Source of the DNA: Flavivirga amylovorans
GTDB lineage: Bacteria > Bacteroidota > Bacteroidia > Flavobacteriales > Flavobacteriaceae
DNA: 64,000 nt
Direction: 5' to 3'
Assembly: GCF_030540875.1 (NCBI RefSeq)
Contig: NZ_JAUOEM010000001.1
Span: forward strand, 682,001 to 746,000
The translations under genes were made by a program, and so were the position numbers. The notes beneath the pieces were generated by a model, which saw only the letters and a list, made by a program, of their open reading frames with translations, was not told where the DNA came from and searched no databases. Of the stretch, positions 18,601-26,189 are shown piece by piece (position 1 is the first letter of the stretch; each line of letters starts with the position of its first letter).

Positions 18601-18845
18601 TCTTTATCGAAAATAGGTTCCCATTTAATACCTCCCGAAGTAGATTTCCATATCCCTCCCGAAGCTGTTCCTACATACATGATATCTGGGCTAGTATGTA
18701 CAACATCAATGGCTGTAACACGACCAGACATACCACCAGGTCCAATATTACGTGGTTGCATGTTTTTTAATAAATCCATTGATAATTCTTGGCTAAATAG
18801 AGGTGTCATTACCAGAAAAAGTAACAACAGGGGAAGTTTTTTCAT
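15630..18845 (-). CDS. secreted BNR/sortilin-like beta-propeller protein
   Basis: A 1071-residue protein with a Sec signal peptide (MKKLPLLLLFLVMTPLFSQ). It has many S-x-D-x-G-x-T-W repeats (GGIKWEP, DGGKHW, DGGKTWNN, DGGETWKKL, DGGFKWKK, DAGNTWIKW), as in BNR/Asp-box and VPS10/sortilin propellers, over about 40-740. A C-terminal region (about 900-1040) is rich in charged helices. Homologues in Bacteroidota are annotated as glycosyl hydrolases, but the repeats alone do not prove enzyme activity. It is the first gene of a two-gene operon with the S9 peptidase, which suggests joint action on extracellular protein. Confidence 0.85.
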   Translation of the reverse strand: MKKLPLLLLFLVMTPLFSQELSMDLLKNMQPRNIGPGGMSGRVTAIDVVHTSPDIMYVGTASGGIWKSTSGGIKWEPIFDKEVTASIGAIAIQQSNPSVIWAGTGEGNPRNSLNGGYGIYKSLDGGKHWKSMGLEQTRHIHRVIIDPTNPNIVYVAAIGSPWGIHPERGVYKTTDGGKTWNNILFVNNKTGAADLVMDPTNPNKLIAAMWEHKRDPWFFNSGGEGSGLHITHDGGETWKKLTDEDGLPKGNLGRIGIAIAANKPNIIYALVEAKKNALYKSEDGGFKWKKVNDKSGIGNRPFYYSEIYVDPQNENRIFSIYTYVNVSQDGGKNFSQLMPAYGTDNGIHPDHHAWWIHPTNGNFMIDGNDGGLNITKDGGKTWRFIGNLPVAQFYHINVDNDIPYNVYGGMQDNGSWKGPAYVWRSQGIRNSYWQEISFGDGFDVVPDKEDSRFGWSMSQQGYVSRYDSETGNNYTVKPTHPDAKVKLRFNWNSAINIDPFDSSTLYFGSQFVHKSTDKGLTWIVISEDLTTNDLEKQKQSESGGLTLDATGAENHCTILVIEPSPLEKDMLWIGTDDGRVHITQNGGQTYTDVTKNIKDLPSGSWIPQIKASNKNKGEALLIANDYRRFNYTPYAYRTKNYGKTWQRIVDDKDVKSYTLSIVEDLENPNLLFLGTDDGLYISLDAGNTWIKWTQGFPTVPVKDLIIHPREHDLIIGTFGRAAWVLDDIRPLRAIAKNQQILNQKLELFQPPTAYMAAYQQPTGTRFGGDAMYHGENRKSGASISYYVTIDKKESSDEDNKEDAGDTDDTVDEHLNQVQVKWDSLTMKIYDGEHLIRTLKRKAHKETGLHKWIWHMNEKGPQRPSRKINKNKNEPRGTRVKPGTYKIVLAFGDQTSEEIITIENDPRLNKSDNAINEVYQASKNIESMIQTMTDAIKQLVESKQIAKKYQSELKKLDTESYKDQIKASKDIVKKIDDIINLFLGKEDKRQGITRNPEVNINQRISSANGYVQSRQNGLTSTETTLIKHAKDALKIGLDKTNTFFNEDWKSYKNSIENIKLSPFKDVKSFKIN

Positions 18846-18952
18846 TGTTTAAATTTTACTCGCTCTAAAATAGTGAAAACTTATGACAGCATTAATTAAA
18901 TAAATGTTAATGCTTTTAACATATAATTTAATTGTAGTATTTTTATAAAGCT

Positions 18953-20083
18953 ATGACAAATGATAAAAATTCAAGAAAAGGATTCATATTTAAACCGTAT
19001 GAAACACCTTATCAATCTCCTTTTGATAAAATTTTTGAAGTCTTCAAAGAACTCATTACGCATACTTCGGGCGATTTTGATGAAGCTATTGACTGGTTAA
19101 GAGAATTAGATAAGGAATATAAACTCACTACTGATGACTATTCTATAGACGATTTTATAGAAGACTTAAAAAAGAAAGGTTACATAAAAGAAGAGATAGA
19201 ACCTGATGGTAATGGGAGTATGGCGATTACGGCAAAAACAGAACGTGCCATTCGTCAGCAGGCATTAGATCATATTTTCGGGAAGATTAAGCGCAGTGGT
19301 CAAGGAAATCATAAAAGCAAAGGGGTAGGCGTTGGAGATGAGCATACAGGAGATTTTAGAAACTATCAATTTGGTGATGCTTTAGATAAAGTATCTATGA
19401 CCGAAAGTTTAAAAAATGCTCAGATTAATCACGGTATTGGGGACTTTAATTTATCTGAAGAAGATTTAGTAGTTGAAGAAACACTTCATAAATCACAAAT
19501 GAGTACTGTGTTAATGATTGATATTAGTCACAGTATGATTCTTTATGGAGAAGATCGGATTACGCCTGCTAAAAGAGTCGCTATGGCATTAGCTGAATTG
19601 ATTACGACCCGCTATCCAAAAGACACTTTAGATATTTTAGTATTTGGAAATGATGCGTGGCAGATTGAAATTAAAGATTTACCTTATTTAAAGGTAGGGC
19701 CATATCATACCAATACTGTAGCTGGATTGCAACTTGCAATGGATTTACTCCGAAGAAAAAGAAATACTAATAAACAAATTTTTATGATCACCGATGGAAA
19801 ACCAAGTTGCTTGCGTTTACCAGATGGTGAGTATTACAAAAATAGTAATGGTTTAGATAAACATATTGTGAATAAGTGTTATGCCATGGCACAACAAGCA
19901 AGACGTTTGCATATTCCTATTACAACATTTATGATTGCTCAAGACAATTATTTAATGCAATTTGTAAGAGAGTTTACTTATGCTAACCAAGGGAAAGCAT
20001 TTTATACAGGATTAAAAGGATTGGGTGAAATGATTTTTGAAGATTATGAAACAAATAGGAAGAAACGTATTAGGGGTAGTTAA
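18953..20083 (+). CDS. VWA-domain protein, partner of a MoxR/chelatase-like ATPase
   Basis: A 376-residue soluble protein with a helical N-terminal half and a von Willebrand A domain (about 180-370). The MIDAS motif DISHS is at 190-194, followed by GKAxT-like positions and MITDGKPS. VWA proteins paired with MoxR/ChlI-type AAA ATPases act as metal-insertion or protein-remodelling devices; the target is unknown. The ATPase gene lies downstream on the same strand but is now separated by a DUF559 gene and repeats. The VWA stop-codon region is duplicated at 20626-20716. Confidence 0.85.
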   Translation: MTNDKNSRKGFIFKPYETPYQSPFDKIFEVFKELITHTSGDFDEAIDWLRELDKEYKLTTDDYSIDDFIEDLKKKGYIKEEIEPDGNGSMAITAKTERAIRQQALDHIFGKIKRSGQGNHKSKGVGVGDEHTGDFRNYQFGDALDKVSMTESLKNAQINHGIGDFNLSEEDLVVEETLHKSQMSTVLMIDISHSMILYGEDRITPAKRVAMALAELITTRYPKDTLDILVFGNDAWQIEIKDLPYLKVGPYHTNTVAGLQLAMDLLRRKRNTNKQIFMITDGKPSCLRLPDGEYYKNSNGLDKHIVNKCYAMAQQARRLHIPITTFMIAQDNYLMQFVREFTYANQGKAFYTGLKGLGEMIFEDYETNRKKRIRGS

Positions 20084-20158
20084 AAACACAAATTGAACTT
20101 GTTCCTCCCTTATTTTTTAAGGGAGGTGGATTTTCAGAATGAAAATTCGGAGGGTTAA
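20067..20158 (+). repeat. direct repeat copy A flanking the DUF559 cassette (left)
   Basis: About 92 bp running from the last codons of the VWA gene (ATTAGGGGTAGTTAA) through AAATTGAACTTGTTCCT and a CCTCCCTTA/TAAGGGAGG hairpin (20104-20126) to AATTCGGAGGGTTAA. It aligns along its length with 20626-20716, with the best match in the first 38 bp. The hairpin-plus-TCGGAGG portion is also present inverted on the other side of the DUF559 gene (20531-20591). Confidence 0.75.
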
Positions 20159-20169
20159 AAAATATTATA

Positions 20170-20529
20170 TTGGAAAACAAAATTCATTCATTAAAATATC
20201 TAAAGGAAAAGCGTGCAGAATTAAGGCAGTCTTTAACTCCAGCAGAAGCCTTTTTATGGAAACATTTAAAAGCAAGACAATTTGAGGGGAGAAGGTTTAA
20301 TAGACAGCATAGCATAAAAAATTATATAGTTGATTTTTATTGTGCAAAAGAAAGATTAATAATAGAACTAGACGGCGAAATTCATAATAATGAAATCGCT
20401 CAAGAAAAAGATAGAAAAAGAACAAAAACTTTGGAAGAACTAGGGTATAATGTAATTAGGTTTGAAAATAAAATGGTGTTTGAAAATTTAGCATCTGTTT
20501 TTATGGAGATAAAAGCTAATTTTAAATAA
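20170..20529 (+). CDS. DUF559 endonuclease-like protein
   Basis: A 119-residue protein of the DUF559 family, which has the Vsr-like PD-(D/E)XK nuclease fold. Visible core residues are LTPAEAFLWKHLKARQ (about 20-35), the acidic pair in NYIVDFYC and IIELDGEIHNN, and a terminal GYNVIRFENKMVF. It starts with TTG at 20170; no in-frame ATG precedes the conserved region. The gene interrupts the vwa-moxR pair and is bracketed by palindromic inverted flanks and an outer direct repeat. The substrate is unknown. These genes are dispersed in many Bacteroidota genomes, and mobility here is an inference. Confidence 0.82.
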   Translation: MENKIHSLKYLKEKRAELRQSLTPAEAFLWKHLKARQFEGRRFNRQHSIKNYIVDFYCAKERLIIELDGEIHNNEIAQEKDRKRTKTLEELGYNVIRFENKMVFENLASVFMEIKANFK

Positions 20530-20530
20530 A

Positions 20531-20592
20531 ACTCCTCTTTCTTCCGATTTAAAAAAATCGAAATTCATCTCCTCTTTAATTAAAGAGGAGAG
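20531..20592. repeat. palindromic flank downstream of the DUF559 gene
   Basis: The block contains CTTCCGATTT..AAATCGAA and a perfect 24-bp palindrome (TCTCCTCTTTAA and complement, 20568-20591). It resembles the reverse complement of the flank upstream of the gene (20104-20154: CCTCCCTTA hairpin then TTCGGAGG). The DUF559 gene therefore sits between imperfect inverted repeats. Confidence 0.65.
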
Positions 20593-20625
20593 TATTATAA
20601 TTAAACTATAGAGTTAATAAGAAAA

Positions 20626-20716
20626 GTATATTAGAGGTCGTTAAAAACATAAATTGAACTTGTTCCTACTTTTCAAAAAGAGAGAAGGATTTTTCAAAGA
20701 AAATTCGGAAGGTTAA
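20626..20716 (+). repeat. direct repeat copy B flanking the DUF559 cassette (right), includes relic VWA stop region
   Basis: The segment begins ATTAGAGGTCGTTAAAAA, which corresponds to the VWA gene's final codons (IRG-x-stop), continues with AAATTGAACTTGTTCCT and ends AAATTCGGAAGGTTAA. It is the diverged second copy of 20067-20158. The remaining part of this 358-bp gap (20717-20887) is AT-rich and has a TTCTATAATCTAA block (20851-20863) that recurs inverted at 28027-28039. Confidence 0.75.
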
Positions 20717-20887
20717 TAAACAGGATGCTAAAAATGCACATATAAGTTTTAGTATTAAATAATAAGAATTGGAATAGAAATTAGGCAAAATAATATAAAG
20801 GAAGTTAGAATATAGAACATAGAAAGTGGATATAGTAATTTAAGTCTATTTTCTATAATCTAAGATCTCATTTCTAAAAAAATATAT

Positions 20888-22354
20888 ATGGAAATAAAAA
20901 ACATAAAAACACTAGGAGATTTAAAAAAGGCTGAATATCAATCAAAATCTATTAAAGATGAATTGAGAGATAATCTAATTCAGAAAATAAAAAATAAAGA
21001 AACAACTTTTGAAGGCGTTCATGGTTATGAAAATACCGTAATTCCTGAGCTAGAACGTGCTATTTTATCACGTCATAATATCAATCTTTTAGGCTTAAGA
21101 GGACAGGCAAAAACGCGTTTGGCTCGTTTAATGTTGAATCTATTAGACGAATATATACCTTATGTTACAGGCTCTGAAATTAACGACGATCCGTTGCAAC
21201 CTATTTCAAGATTTGCAATAGAATTGATAAAAGAAAAAGGAGACGGCACACCAATTTCCTGGTTGCATAGAAGTGAACGTTTTGCAGAAAAATTGGCAAC
21301 GCCAGATGTTACTGTTGCAGATATTATTGGTGATGTAGACCCTATTAAAGCTGCTAATTTGAAATTAAGTTATGCAGATGATAGAGTGATTCATTATGGG
21401 ATGATTCCCAGAGCCAATCGTTGCATATTTGTGATTAATGAATTACCTGATTTGCAAGCAAGAATCCAGGTAGCCTTATTTAATATTTTACAAGAAGGAG
21501 ATATTCAAATTAGAGGCTTTAAATTGCGCTTACCTCTTGATATGCAATTTGTATTCACGGCCAATCCAGAAGATTATACAAATAGAGGAAGTATAGTAAC
21601 ACCTCTAAAAGATAGAATAGGTTCCCAAATTTTGACGCATTATCCTGTAAATATTGAAACAGCCAGATTAATAACGGAACAAGAAGCTAAGTTGGTAGAA
21701 GGTCAAAAACATACTGTTTTAGTGCCAGATTTAGCCAGAGATTTATTAGAACAAATTGTTTTTGAAGCTCGGGAAAATGATTTTATTGATGCAAAAAGTG
21801 GTGTTAGCGCCCGATTAAGTATTACTGCTTTGGAAAATTTGTTAAGTACTGCCGAACGTAGAGCTTTAATATCGGGAGATAAGATTACCATGTTGCGTTT
21901 GAGTGATTTTGTTGGTATTATTCCATCTATTACAGGAAAAGTAGAATTGGTTTATGAAGGTGAGCAGGAAGGAGCAGCAACAGTTGCTTATAATTTGATA
22001 GGAGAAGCTGTTAAGAGTTTATTCGATGAATTTTTTCCAAAGATTGAAAAACTAAAAAGACAAGATGACGAAAGCCCTTATGATGATATTATATCTTGGT
22101 TTTTTAATCAGAAAGATGGTTTTGAATTGTTAGATGATTTACGTGATAAAGAATATAGAAGTTTGTTGGATTCTATTACGCCTTTAGATGATTTGTTAGG
22201 GGAGTATCAACCTAATTTATCGAAACCAGATAGTTATTTCGTAAAGGAGTTTGTACTCTGGGCACTTGCAGAATTTAAGCAATTAAGTAAAAAAAGGTAC
22301 ACCGAAGGAATCCAATTTAAAGATCCTTATGGTAGTTTTATTAGTGGTATTTAG
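20888..22354 (+). CDS. MoxR/magnesium-chelatase-like AAA+ ATPase
   Basis: A 488-residue ATPase. The P-loop region reads GLRGQAKT at 69-76, with Ala where most Walker A motifs have Gly before Lys. Walker B is in CIFVINELPDL (about 179-189), followed by QEGDIQIRGF, sensor FVFTANPEDY and the arginine-finger region TPLKDRIGSQI. The architecture fits the ChlI/MoxR group that works with VWA proteins to remodel or load metal into targets. The partner VWA gene is upstream, separated by the DUF559 insertion. The 158-residue C-terminal part after the lid has no recognised domain. Confidence 0.86.
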   Translation: MEIKNIKTLGDLKKAEYQSKSIKDELRDNLIQKIKNKETTFEGVHGYENTVIPELERAILSRHNINLLGLRGQAKTRLARLMLNLLDEYIPYVTGSEINDDPLQPISRFAIELIKEKGDGTPISWLHRSERFAEKLATPDVTVADIIGDVDPIKAANLKLSYADDRVIHYGMIPRANRCIFVINELPDLQARIQVALFNILQEGDIQIRGFKLRLPLDMQFVFTANPEDYTNRGSIVTPLKDRIGSQILTHYPVNIETARLITEQEAKLVEGQKHTVLVPDLARDLLEQIVFEARENDFIDAKSGVSARLSITALENLLSTAERRALISGDKITMLRLSDFVGIIPSITGKVELVYEGEQEGAATVAYNLIGEAVKSLFDEFFPKIEKLKRQDDESPYDDIISWFFNQKDGFELLDDLRDKEYRSLLDSITPLDDLLGEYQPNLSKPDSYFVKEFVLWALAEFKQLSKKRYTEGIQFKDPYGSFISGI

Positions 22355-22412
22355 AAACTAGGTTTTATACCAAATAAAAATCTGGTTTGTAGATTCATAA
22401 CCTATATATTAA

Positions 22413-22571
22413 GAACTCATTTAGACTTTTTCAATTTGCTACAAAATGGCTGTTTTCAGCTCTGTTTTTGTCTTTTTTTTCTTCCGTAGCTCTGCTATGC
22501 AACTCAAAAAAGTCTTCAACATAGGCAAAAACTTCTAATTTTCGCTTAAATCCAAAATTCTAAATGAGTTC
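22413..22571. repeat. MITE-like foldback element, copy 2
   Basis: A 159-bp relative of 2477-2624 with terminal inverted repeats GAACTCATTTAGA (22413-22425) and TCTAAATGAGTTC at the right end. It is flanked by TTAA on both sides, a possible 4-bp target duplication. It has an extra CAGCTCTG insertion relative to copy 1, and CGTAGC-TCT-GCTATG forms the hairpin apex. It lies in the 390-bp gap 22355-22744; the rest of the gap holds the hairpin at 22584 and plain AT-rich sequence. Confidence 0.82.
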
Positions 22572-22583
22572 TTAATAAAAAAA

Positions 22584-22628
22584 GGCAGTATCCAAAATTC
22601 TGTTTACCCAAAATTTTGGATACTGTCT
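22584..22628. terminator. long-stem hairpin, terminator-like on the minus strand
   Basis: A 14-bp perfect stem (CAGTATCCAAAATT at 22586-22599, complement at 22612-22625) with a 12-nt loop. The T-run (complement of AAAAAAA at 22577-22583) follows the stem only on the minus strand, so it would stop antisense read-through from the YdeI/M1 operon. It directly abuts the MITE-like element and could belong to another repeat. Confidence 0.55.
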
Positions 22629-22744
22629 CATTTAAGTAGTAGTATTTACTTTTAAGGAATCTATTTAAGGATCTTTATTTATTATGAATTAAGATCTGAT
22701 TAGTAGATCAATAACGTATATAAGATAACGAAAATAGCTCCACC

Positions 22745-23182
22745 ATGAAAAAACGTTATCCTACTACCGTTTGTTTGTTTCTATTACTTGTGAGTTTTTC
22801 CAGCGCTCAAATTTCAGAAGTAACCTTTTTAAACAGAGATTCAACATTTACAGGTGCTTATTCGACTATAGGTATGACTTCAAATGCTAAAAATTTTGTA
22901 GATAACAGTAATACTTATAATCCAATAAAAAAAACGTCTTTAAGTGTTACTGAATTGGAAGATGTCTCTTTTGATACAGGTATTAATTCAGTTCAATATT
23001 ACTTGTTTATAAGTTTTAGAGTTAGCGAACATAGAACAATTAATTTATTTTCAATAAACGGTAATAAGGTGTTAAGTAAAACAGTAAATACTTCTGAAAT
23101 AGAATTAGATATTAGCCACTTAAGTAATGGTCTTTATTTTTTGAATATAGAGAAGGAGAATTTTAAGATTATAAAACTATAA
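22745..23182 (+). CDS. small secreted protein with T9SS type A sorting domain
   Basis: A 145-residue protein with an N-terminal Sec signal (MKKRYPTTVCLFLLLVSFSSAQ), a short non-conserved middle and a C-terminal T9SS type A domain of about 65 residues (INLFSINGNKVLSKT, IELDISHLSNGLYFLNI, then a KIIKL end). It is predicted to be exported by the type IX secretion system and attached to the cell surface or released. The cargo part is only about 55 residues, so the function is unknown. It ends 3 nt before the convergent YdeI-like gene. Confidence 0.8.
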   Translation: MKKRYPTTVCLFLLLVSFSSAQISEVTFLNRDSTFTGAYSTIGMTSNAKNFVDNSNTYNPIKKTSLSVTELEDVSFDTGINSVQYYLFISFRVSEHRTINLFSINGNKVLSKTVNTSEIELDISHLSNGLYFLNIEKENFKIIKL

Positions 23183-23185
23183 GTT

Positions 23186-23758
23186 TTACCAAGTCCCTCT
23201 ATCTTTTATATTAGCTTCACATAGTCTGATAATTTCAACAATACGTTTTTGCTTAGTGTCTTCCCTTTTGGCTTGATTTAACCAATACAAGTAATTTTTT
23301 CTGTAAGAAGGTGCAAAGTTATTATAGTTATTAAAGGCTGTGGGGTTTTTATCAAATGCTAATTGAAGGGCTTCTGGTATGATACCTTTTTCAACACTGT
23401 CTAAAGCTGTCCATGAACCATTTTTCTTTCCAATTTCAATAATTTTATACCCACTTTTGTGCATTAAATTATTAGCAGTTAGCTCTTTTACATATCTTTT
23501 ATTTAGAGCACTCCATACACTTTTTGGATTTCTTGGAGTGAAGCGTTGTCTTCTTTTTCCATTACCCAAGCTTTTTACTGTAGAATCGATCCAACCGTAG
23601 CAGAGAGCAACTTTTACAGCTTCTTCCCATCGCATGGAAGGCTCTTTACTTTCTACTTTATAAAAAATAAGATAAATAACTTTAGAAGTATCATGATTTT
23701 TGTGTAACCAATCTCGCCATTCTGTATCTGTTTTAAAATATAGCTCGATAGTTTCCAC
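23186..23758 (-). CDS. YdeI/OmpD-associated (OmdA) family protein
   Basis: A 190-residue soluble protein. It shows the family's WRDWLHKNHDTSKVIYLIFYK opening, the MRWEEAVKVALCYGWIDSTVK core, the RRQRFTPRNPKSVWSALNK stretch and the C-terminal helical OmdA part (NNFAPSYRKNYLYWLNQAKR) with RIVEII. Members are linked to resistance to peptides or bacteriocins in enterobacteria, but no biochemical activity is known. It begins 2 nt after the M1 peptidase stop, so it is the second gene of an operon. Confidence 0.82.
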   Translation of the reverse strand: METIELYFKTDTEWRDWLHKNHDTSKVIYLIFYKVESKEPSMRWEEAVKVALCYGWIDSTVKSLGNGKRRQRFTPRNPKSVWSALNKRYVKELTANNLMHKSGYKIIEIGKKNGSWTALDSVEKGIIPEALQLAFDKNPTAFNNYNNFAPSYRKNYLYWLNQAKREDTKQKRIVEIIRLCEANIKDRGTW

Positions 23759-23760
23759 TT

Positions 23761-25419
23761 TTATAATTTTTTTACTTCAACATAAAAATCTTTATCTACT
23801 TCAAAAGAAATGATTCTTAAATCGGATGACATCGTTTTCCAATCAGGTTTTGGAAATAACCATTGGTCACTTCCATTAATTTTCACCTGAACAGGCATAT
23901 CAAATTTATCAACAATATTTGTCCAACGATATTTTAATTTGTTTTTATCAATAGTATACTCAAGTGTTGGAATTTTTGTGGTTCTTAGGTACTGATTAAA
24001 AAATTCTGTTAGATCAATTTCAGTTTTTTCACTTAAATAGTTTTCAATTTGTTGCGTAGTGACCGTCTGGTGAAAAAAGTCTTTATTTAATCCGCGTAAA
24101 ATTTGTCGCCATTTTTCATCATCTTCGATAAGTTGTCTAAGCGTATGTAACATGTTTGCACCTTTAAAATACATATCACTAGAACCTTCTTTATTAACAT
24201 TGTAATGACCAATTAGAGGTTTGTCATTTAAAATATTTTTACGTGTACCGATCACATATTCAGCTGCAGCTTCTTTACCATAATAGTAATCTAAAAACAG
24301 ATTTTCCGAATACGTTGTAAAGCTCTCATGTATCCACATGTCAGCAATATCTTTGTTGGTAATGTTATTAGCAAACCATTCATGTCCAGATTCATGTACA
24401 ATAACAAAATCAAATTTTAACCCCCATCCTGTCCCTGATAAATCACTACCTAAATAACCGTTTTTATATTCATTTCCATAAGTCACAGAGCTTTGATGTT
24501 CCATACCTAAATAAGGCACTTCAACCAGTTTAAAACTATCTGCGTAAAACGGGTATTGACCAAACCAATGTTCAAAAGCCTTCATCATTTTGGGAACATC
24601 TTTAAAGTGTTCTTTAGCTTTTTCTAAATTATCTTTTAATACATAATAGTTTAAGTCTAAATGACCTCCTTGGCCATTATAAACTTCAGAGAAATTAGCA
24701 TAATCGCCAATATTTATATTAATTCCGTAATTATTTATAGGGCTTTTAACAAACCAACTATATGTTTTTGAATCGGTATATTGTTCTACACGCCTTAATC
24801 TACCATTGGAAACATTCATTAAGTTTTTAGGAACATTCACACTAATAAGCATGCTGTCTACTTCATCGTACATATGATCCTTACAAGGCCACCACACACT
24901 AGCACCTAACCCCTGGCAAGACGATGCAATAAAATGGTTTCCGTTTTGGTCTTTTTTCCATGAAATACCACCATCCCAAGGTGCTTTAATTGCTTCCCTT
25001 GGATTGCCTTCATAATGAACTTCAATAGTGTTTACGTCTCCTATTTTTTGCTTTTCAATTAGACTAATAAAATGCGCATTACCATCATGCTTTATTTTTA
25101 AATCTTTACCGTTCTGTGTTGCTTTAGTAAGATTTAAGGGTGTTTGTAAATCAACTTGCATAATAGAAAAGTCTTCTAAAACAGTATATTGAATCGTATT
25201 CTTTCCAGAAATGAATTTTTTATCAGGATCTACTTTAATATCTAAATGATAATAGTTTAAATCCCACCAAGAACGTTCAGGGGTTATAGAACCTCTTAAA
25301 GTGTCTTGTCTGGTGAAATTATTTTTCTCTGAAAGTAATGCCTGAGCGTTTAAGGAAACACATGAAATTACTAAGAGAACACATAATACATATAAGCGAT
25401 GAGCCATTTTTTCAATCAT
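23761..25419 (-). CDS. secreted M1-family zinc aminopeptidase
   Basis: A 552-residue peptidase with an N-terminal hydrophobic signal (about 6-25, RLYVLCVLLVISCVSLNAQA). The gluzincin site is intact: HESGH at 342-346 with the third zinc ligand Glu365 exactly 18 residues on (HESFTTYSE), preceded by the substrate-binding exopeptidase motif LGMEHQS. M1 enzymes remove N-terminal residues from peptides; a secreted form fits nutrient scavenging. The protein ends soon after the helical domain, so it lacks the large C-terminal domain of aminopeptidase N. It is co-transcribed with the YdeI-like gene. Confidence 0.9.
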   Translation of the reverse strand: MIEKMAHRLYVLCVLLVISCVSLNAQALLSEKNNFTRQDTLRGSITPERSWWDLNYYHLDIKVDPDKKFISGKNTIQYTVLEDFSIMQVDLQTPLNLTKATQNGKDLKIKHDGNAHFISLIEKQKIGDVNTIEVHYEGNPREAIKAPWDGGISWKKDQNGNHFIASSCQGLGASVWWPCKDHMYDEVDSMLISVNVPKNLMNVSNGRLRRVEQYTDSKTYSWFVKSPINNYGININIGDYANFSEVYNGQGGHLDLNYYVLKDNLEKAKEHFKDVPKMMKAFEHWFGQYPFYADSFKLVEVPYLGMEHQSSVTYGNEYKNGYLGSDLSGTGWGLKFDFVIVHESGHEWFANNITNKDIADMWIHESFTTYSENLFLDYYYGKEAAAEYVIGTRKNILNDKPLIGHYNVNKEGSSDMYFKGANMLHTLRQLIEDDEKWRQILRGLNKDFFHQTVTTQQIENYLSEKTEIDLTEFFNQYLRTTKIPTLEYTIDKNKLKYRWTNIVDKFDMPVQVKINGSDQWLFPKPDWKTMSSDLRIISFEVDKDFYVEVKKL

Positions 25420-25532
25420 TCTTCAAAACTAAATAAAAAGGTTCTTAATTATTTGTTAATATTTATAATTTAATCTCTTAAGACTTATTAGGAAATACAA
25501 CAACCCTTTCTTTAGAAAACTAAATTATGAGT

Positions 25533-26015
25533 TCATTTAGTGTAATTAAACTTAACCGTTTCTATAGAACCATTTTTTTGTTCTATATCAACATATACGT
25601 TCATTTCGTTTTCATTTACTTTTTCAAAAGACATACCTTCAAATGTTACCTTATTAACGGTTATTTCTTTAAGAGGAAAATCTACTGTTTCATCTTTTGT
25701 TTCCCAGCCTTTTAAATCGTTATCAAAGTGTTTTAATTGAAGTATGAGTGTGTTTTCTACTTCGCGAATTATTTCAATTTCATAAAAAGACACTTTTTCA
25801 TCATTTATTAGTTTAAAACTAGCCATCATGGAGCCTCCAGAGGGTTCACTCCAATTTTCTTCTGTTCGACCTCCAAATGCTTCTCCTTTCCAATTACCAG
25901 CAATCCAAGAAATGTTTTCTAATTTTGGTTCTAATGTTTTCTCAACTTGAGCCTTACAAGGCAAACTAAAAAGAGAGATCATCATAACTAGCATTACTAC
26001 AATAGATCTTTTCAT
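25533..26015 (-). CDS. secreted DUF6265-type protein
   Basis: A 160-residue protein with a signal peptide (MKRSIVVMLVMMISLFSLPCKAQ) and a beta-rich domain beginning ISWIAGNWKGEAFGGRTEENW, followed by GGSMMASFKL and FYEIEIIRE. The W-x-G-x-W opening is that of the DUF6265/lipocalin-like export group, whose function is unknown. It stands alone between the fad operon terminator and the M1 peptidase gene. Confidence 0.7.
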   Translation of the reverse strand: MKRSIVVMLVMMISLFSLPCKAQVEKTLEPKLENISWIAGNWKGEAFGGRTEENWSEPSGGSMMASFKLINDEKVSFYEIEIIREVENTLILQLKHFDNDLKGWETKDETVDFPLKEITVNKVTFEGMSFEKVNENEMNVYVDIEQKNGSIETVKFNYTK

Positions 26016-26120
26016 AATTTTTTAATTTTTAAATGAGTTTATATCATTAAGACGTTTGTAATGATTAAAAAAGGGACATTTTTTGGAATTTTAACAAACA
26101 CTAAATTATACAAAAAAAAG

Positions 26121-26157
26121 AAAAACGCCTCAGAAATAAATTTCCGGAGCGTTTTAG
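26121..26157 (-). terminator. rho-independent terminator of the beta-oxidation operon
   Basis: The stem AAAACGC-CTC with complement GAG-CGTTTT (26122-26155) is slightly imperfect and is followed on the minus strand by TTTTTCTTTTTTTTG. It lies 33 nt after the acyl-CoA dehydrogenase stop. Confidence 0.75.
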
Positions 26158-26189
26158 AATTGAGTTAGTCACAAATTATATTGTTTATA

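Noticed and set aside
18564-18852. Two overlapping plus-strand frames at the start of the BNR gene
   Set aside because: Both are shadows of the strongly conserved minus-strand repeat protein.
25525-25541. Possible third copy of the foldback element terminus (GAGTTCATTTAG)
   Set aside because: The order of the half-motifs does not match the GAACTCATTTAG terminus, no partner repeat is nearby, and the bases are the end of the DUF6265 gene.
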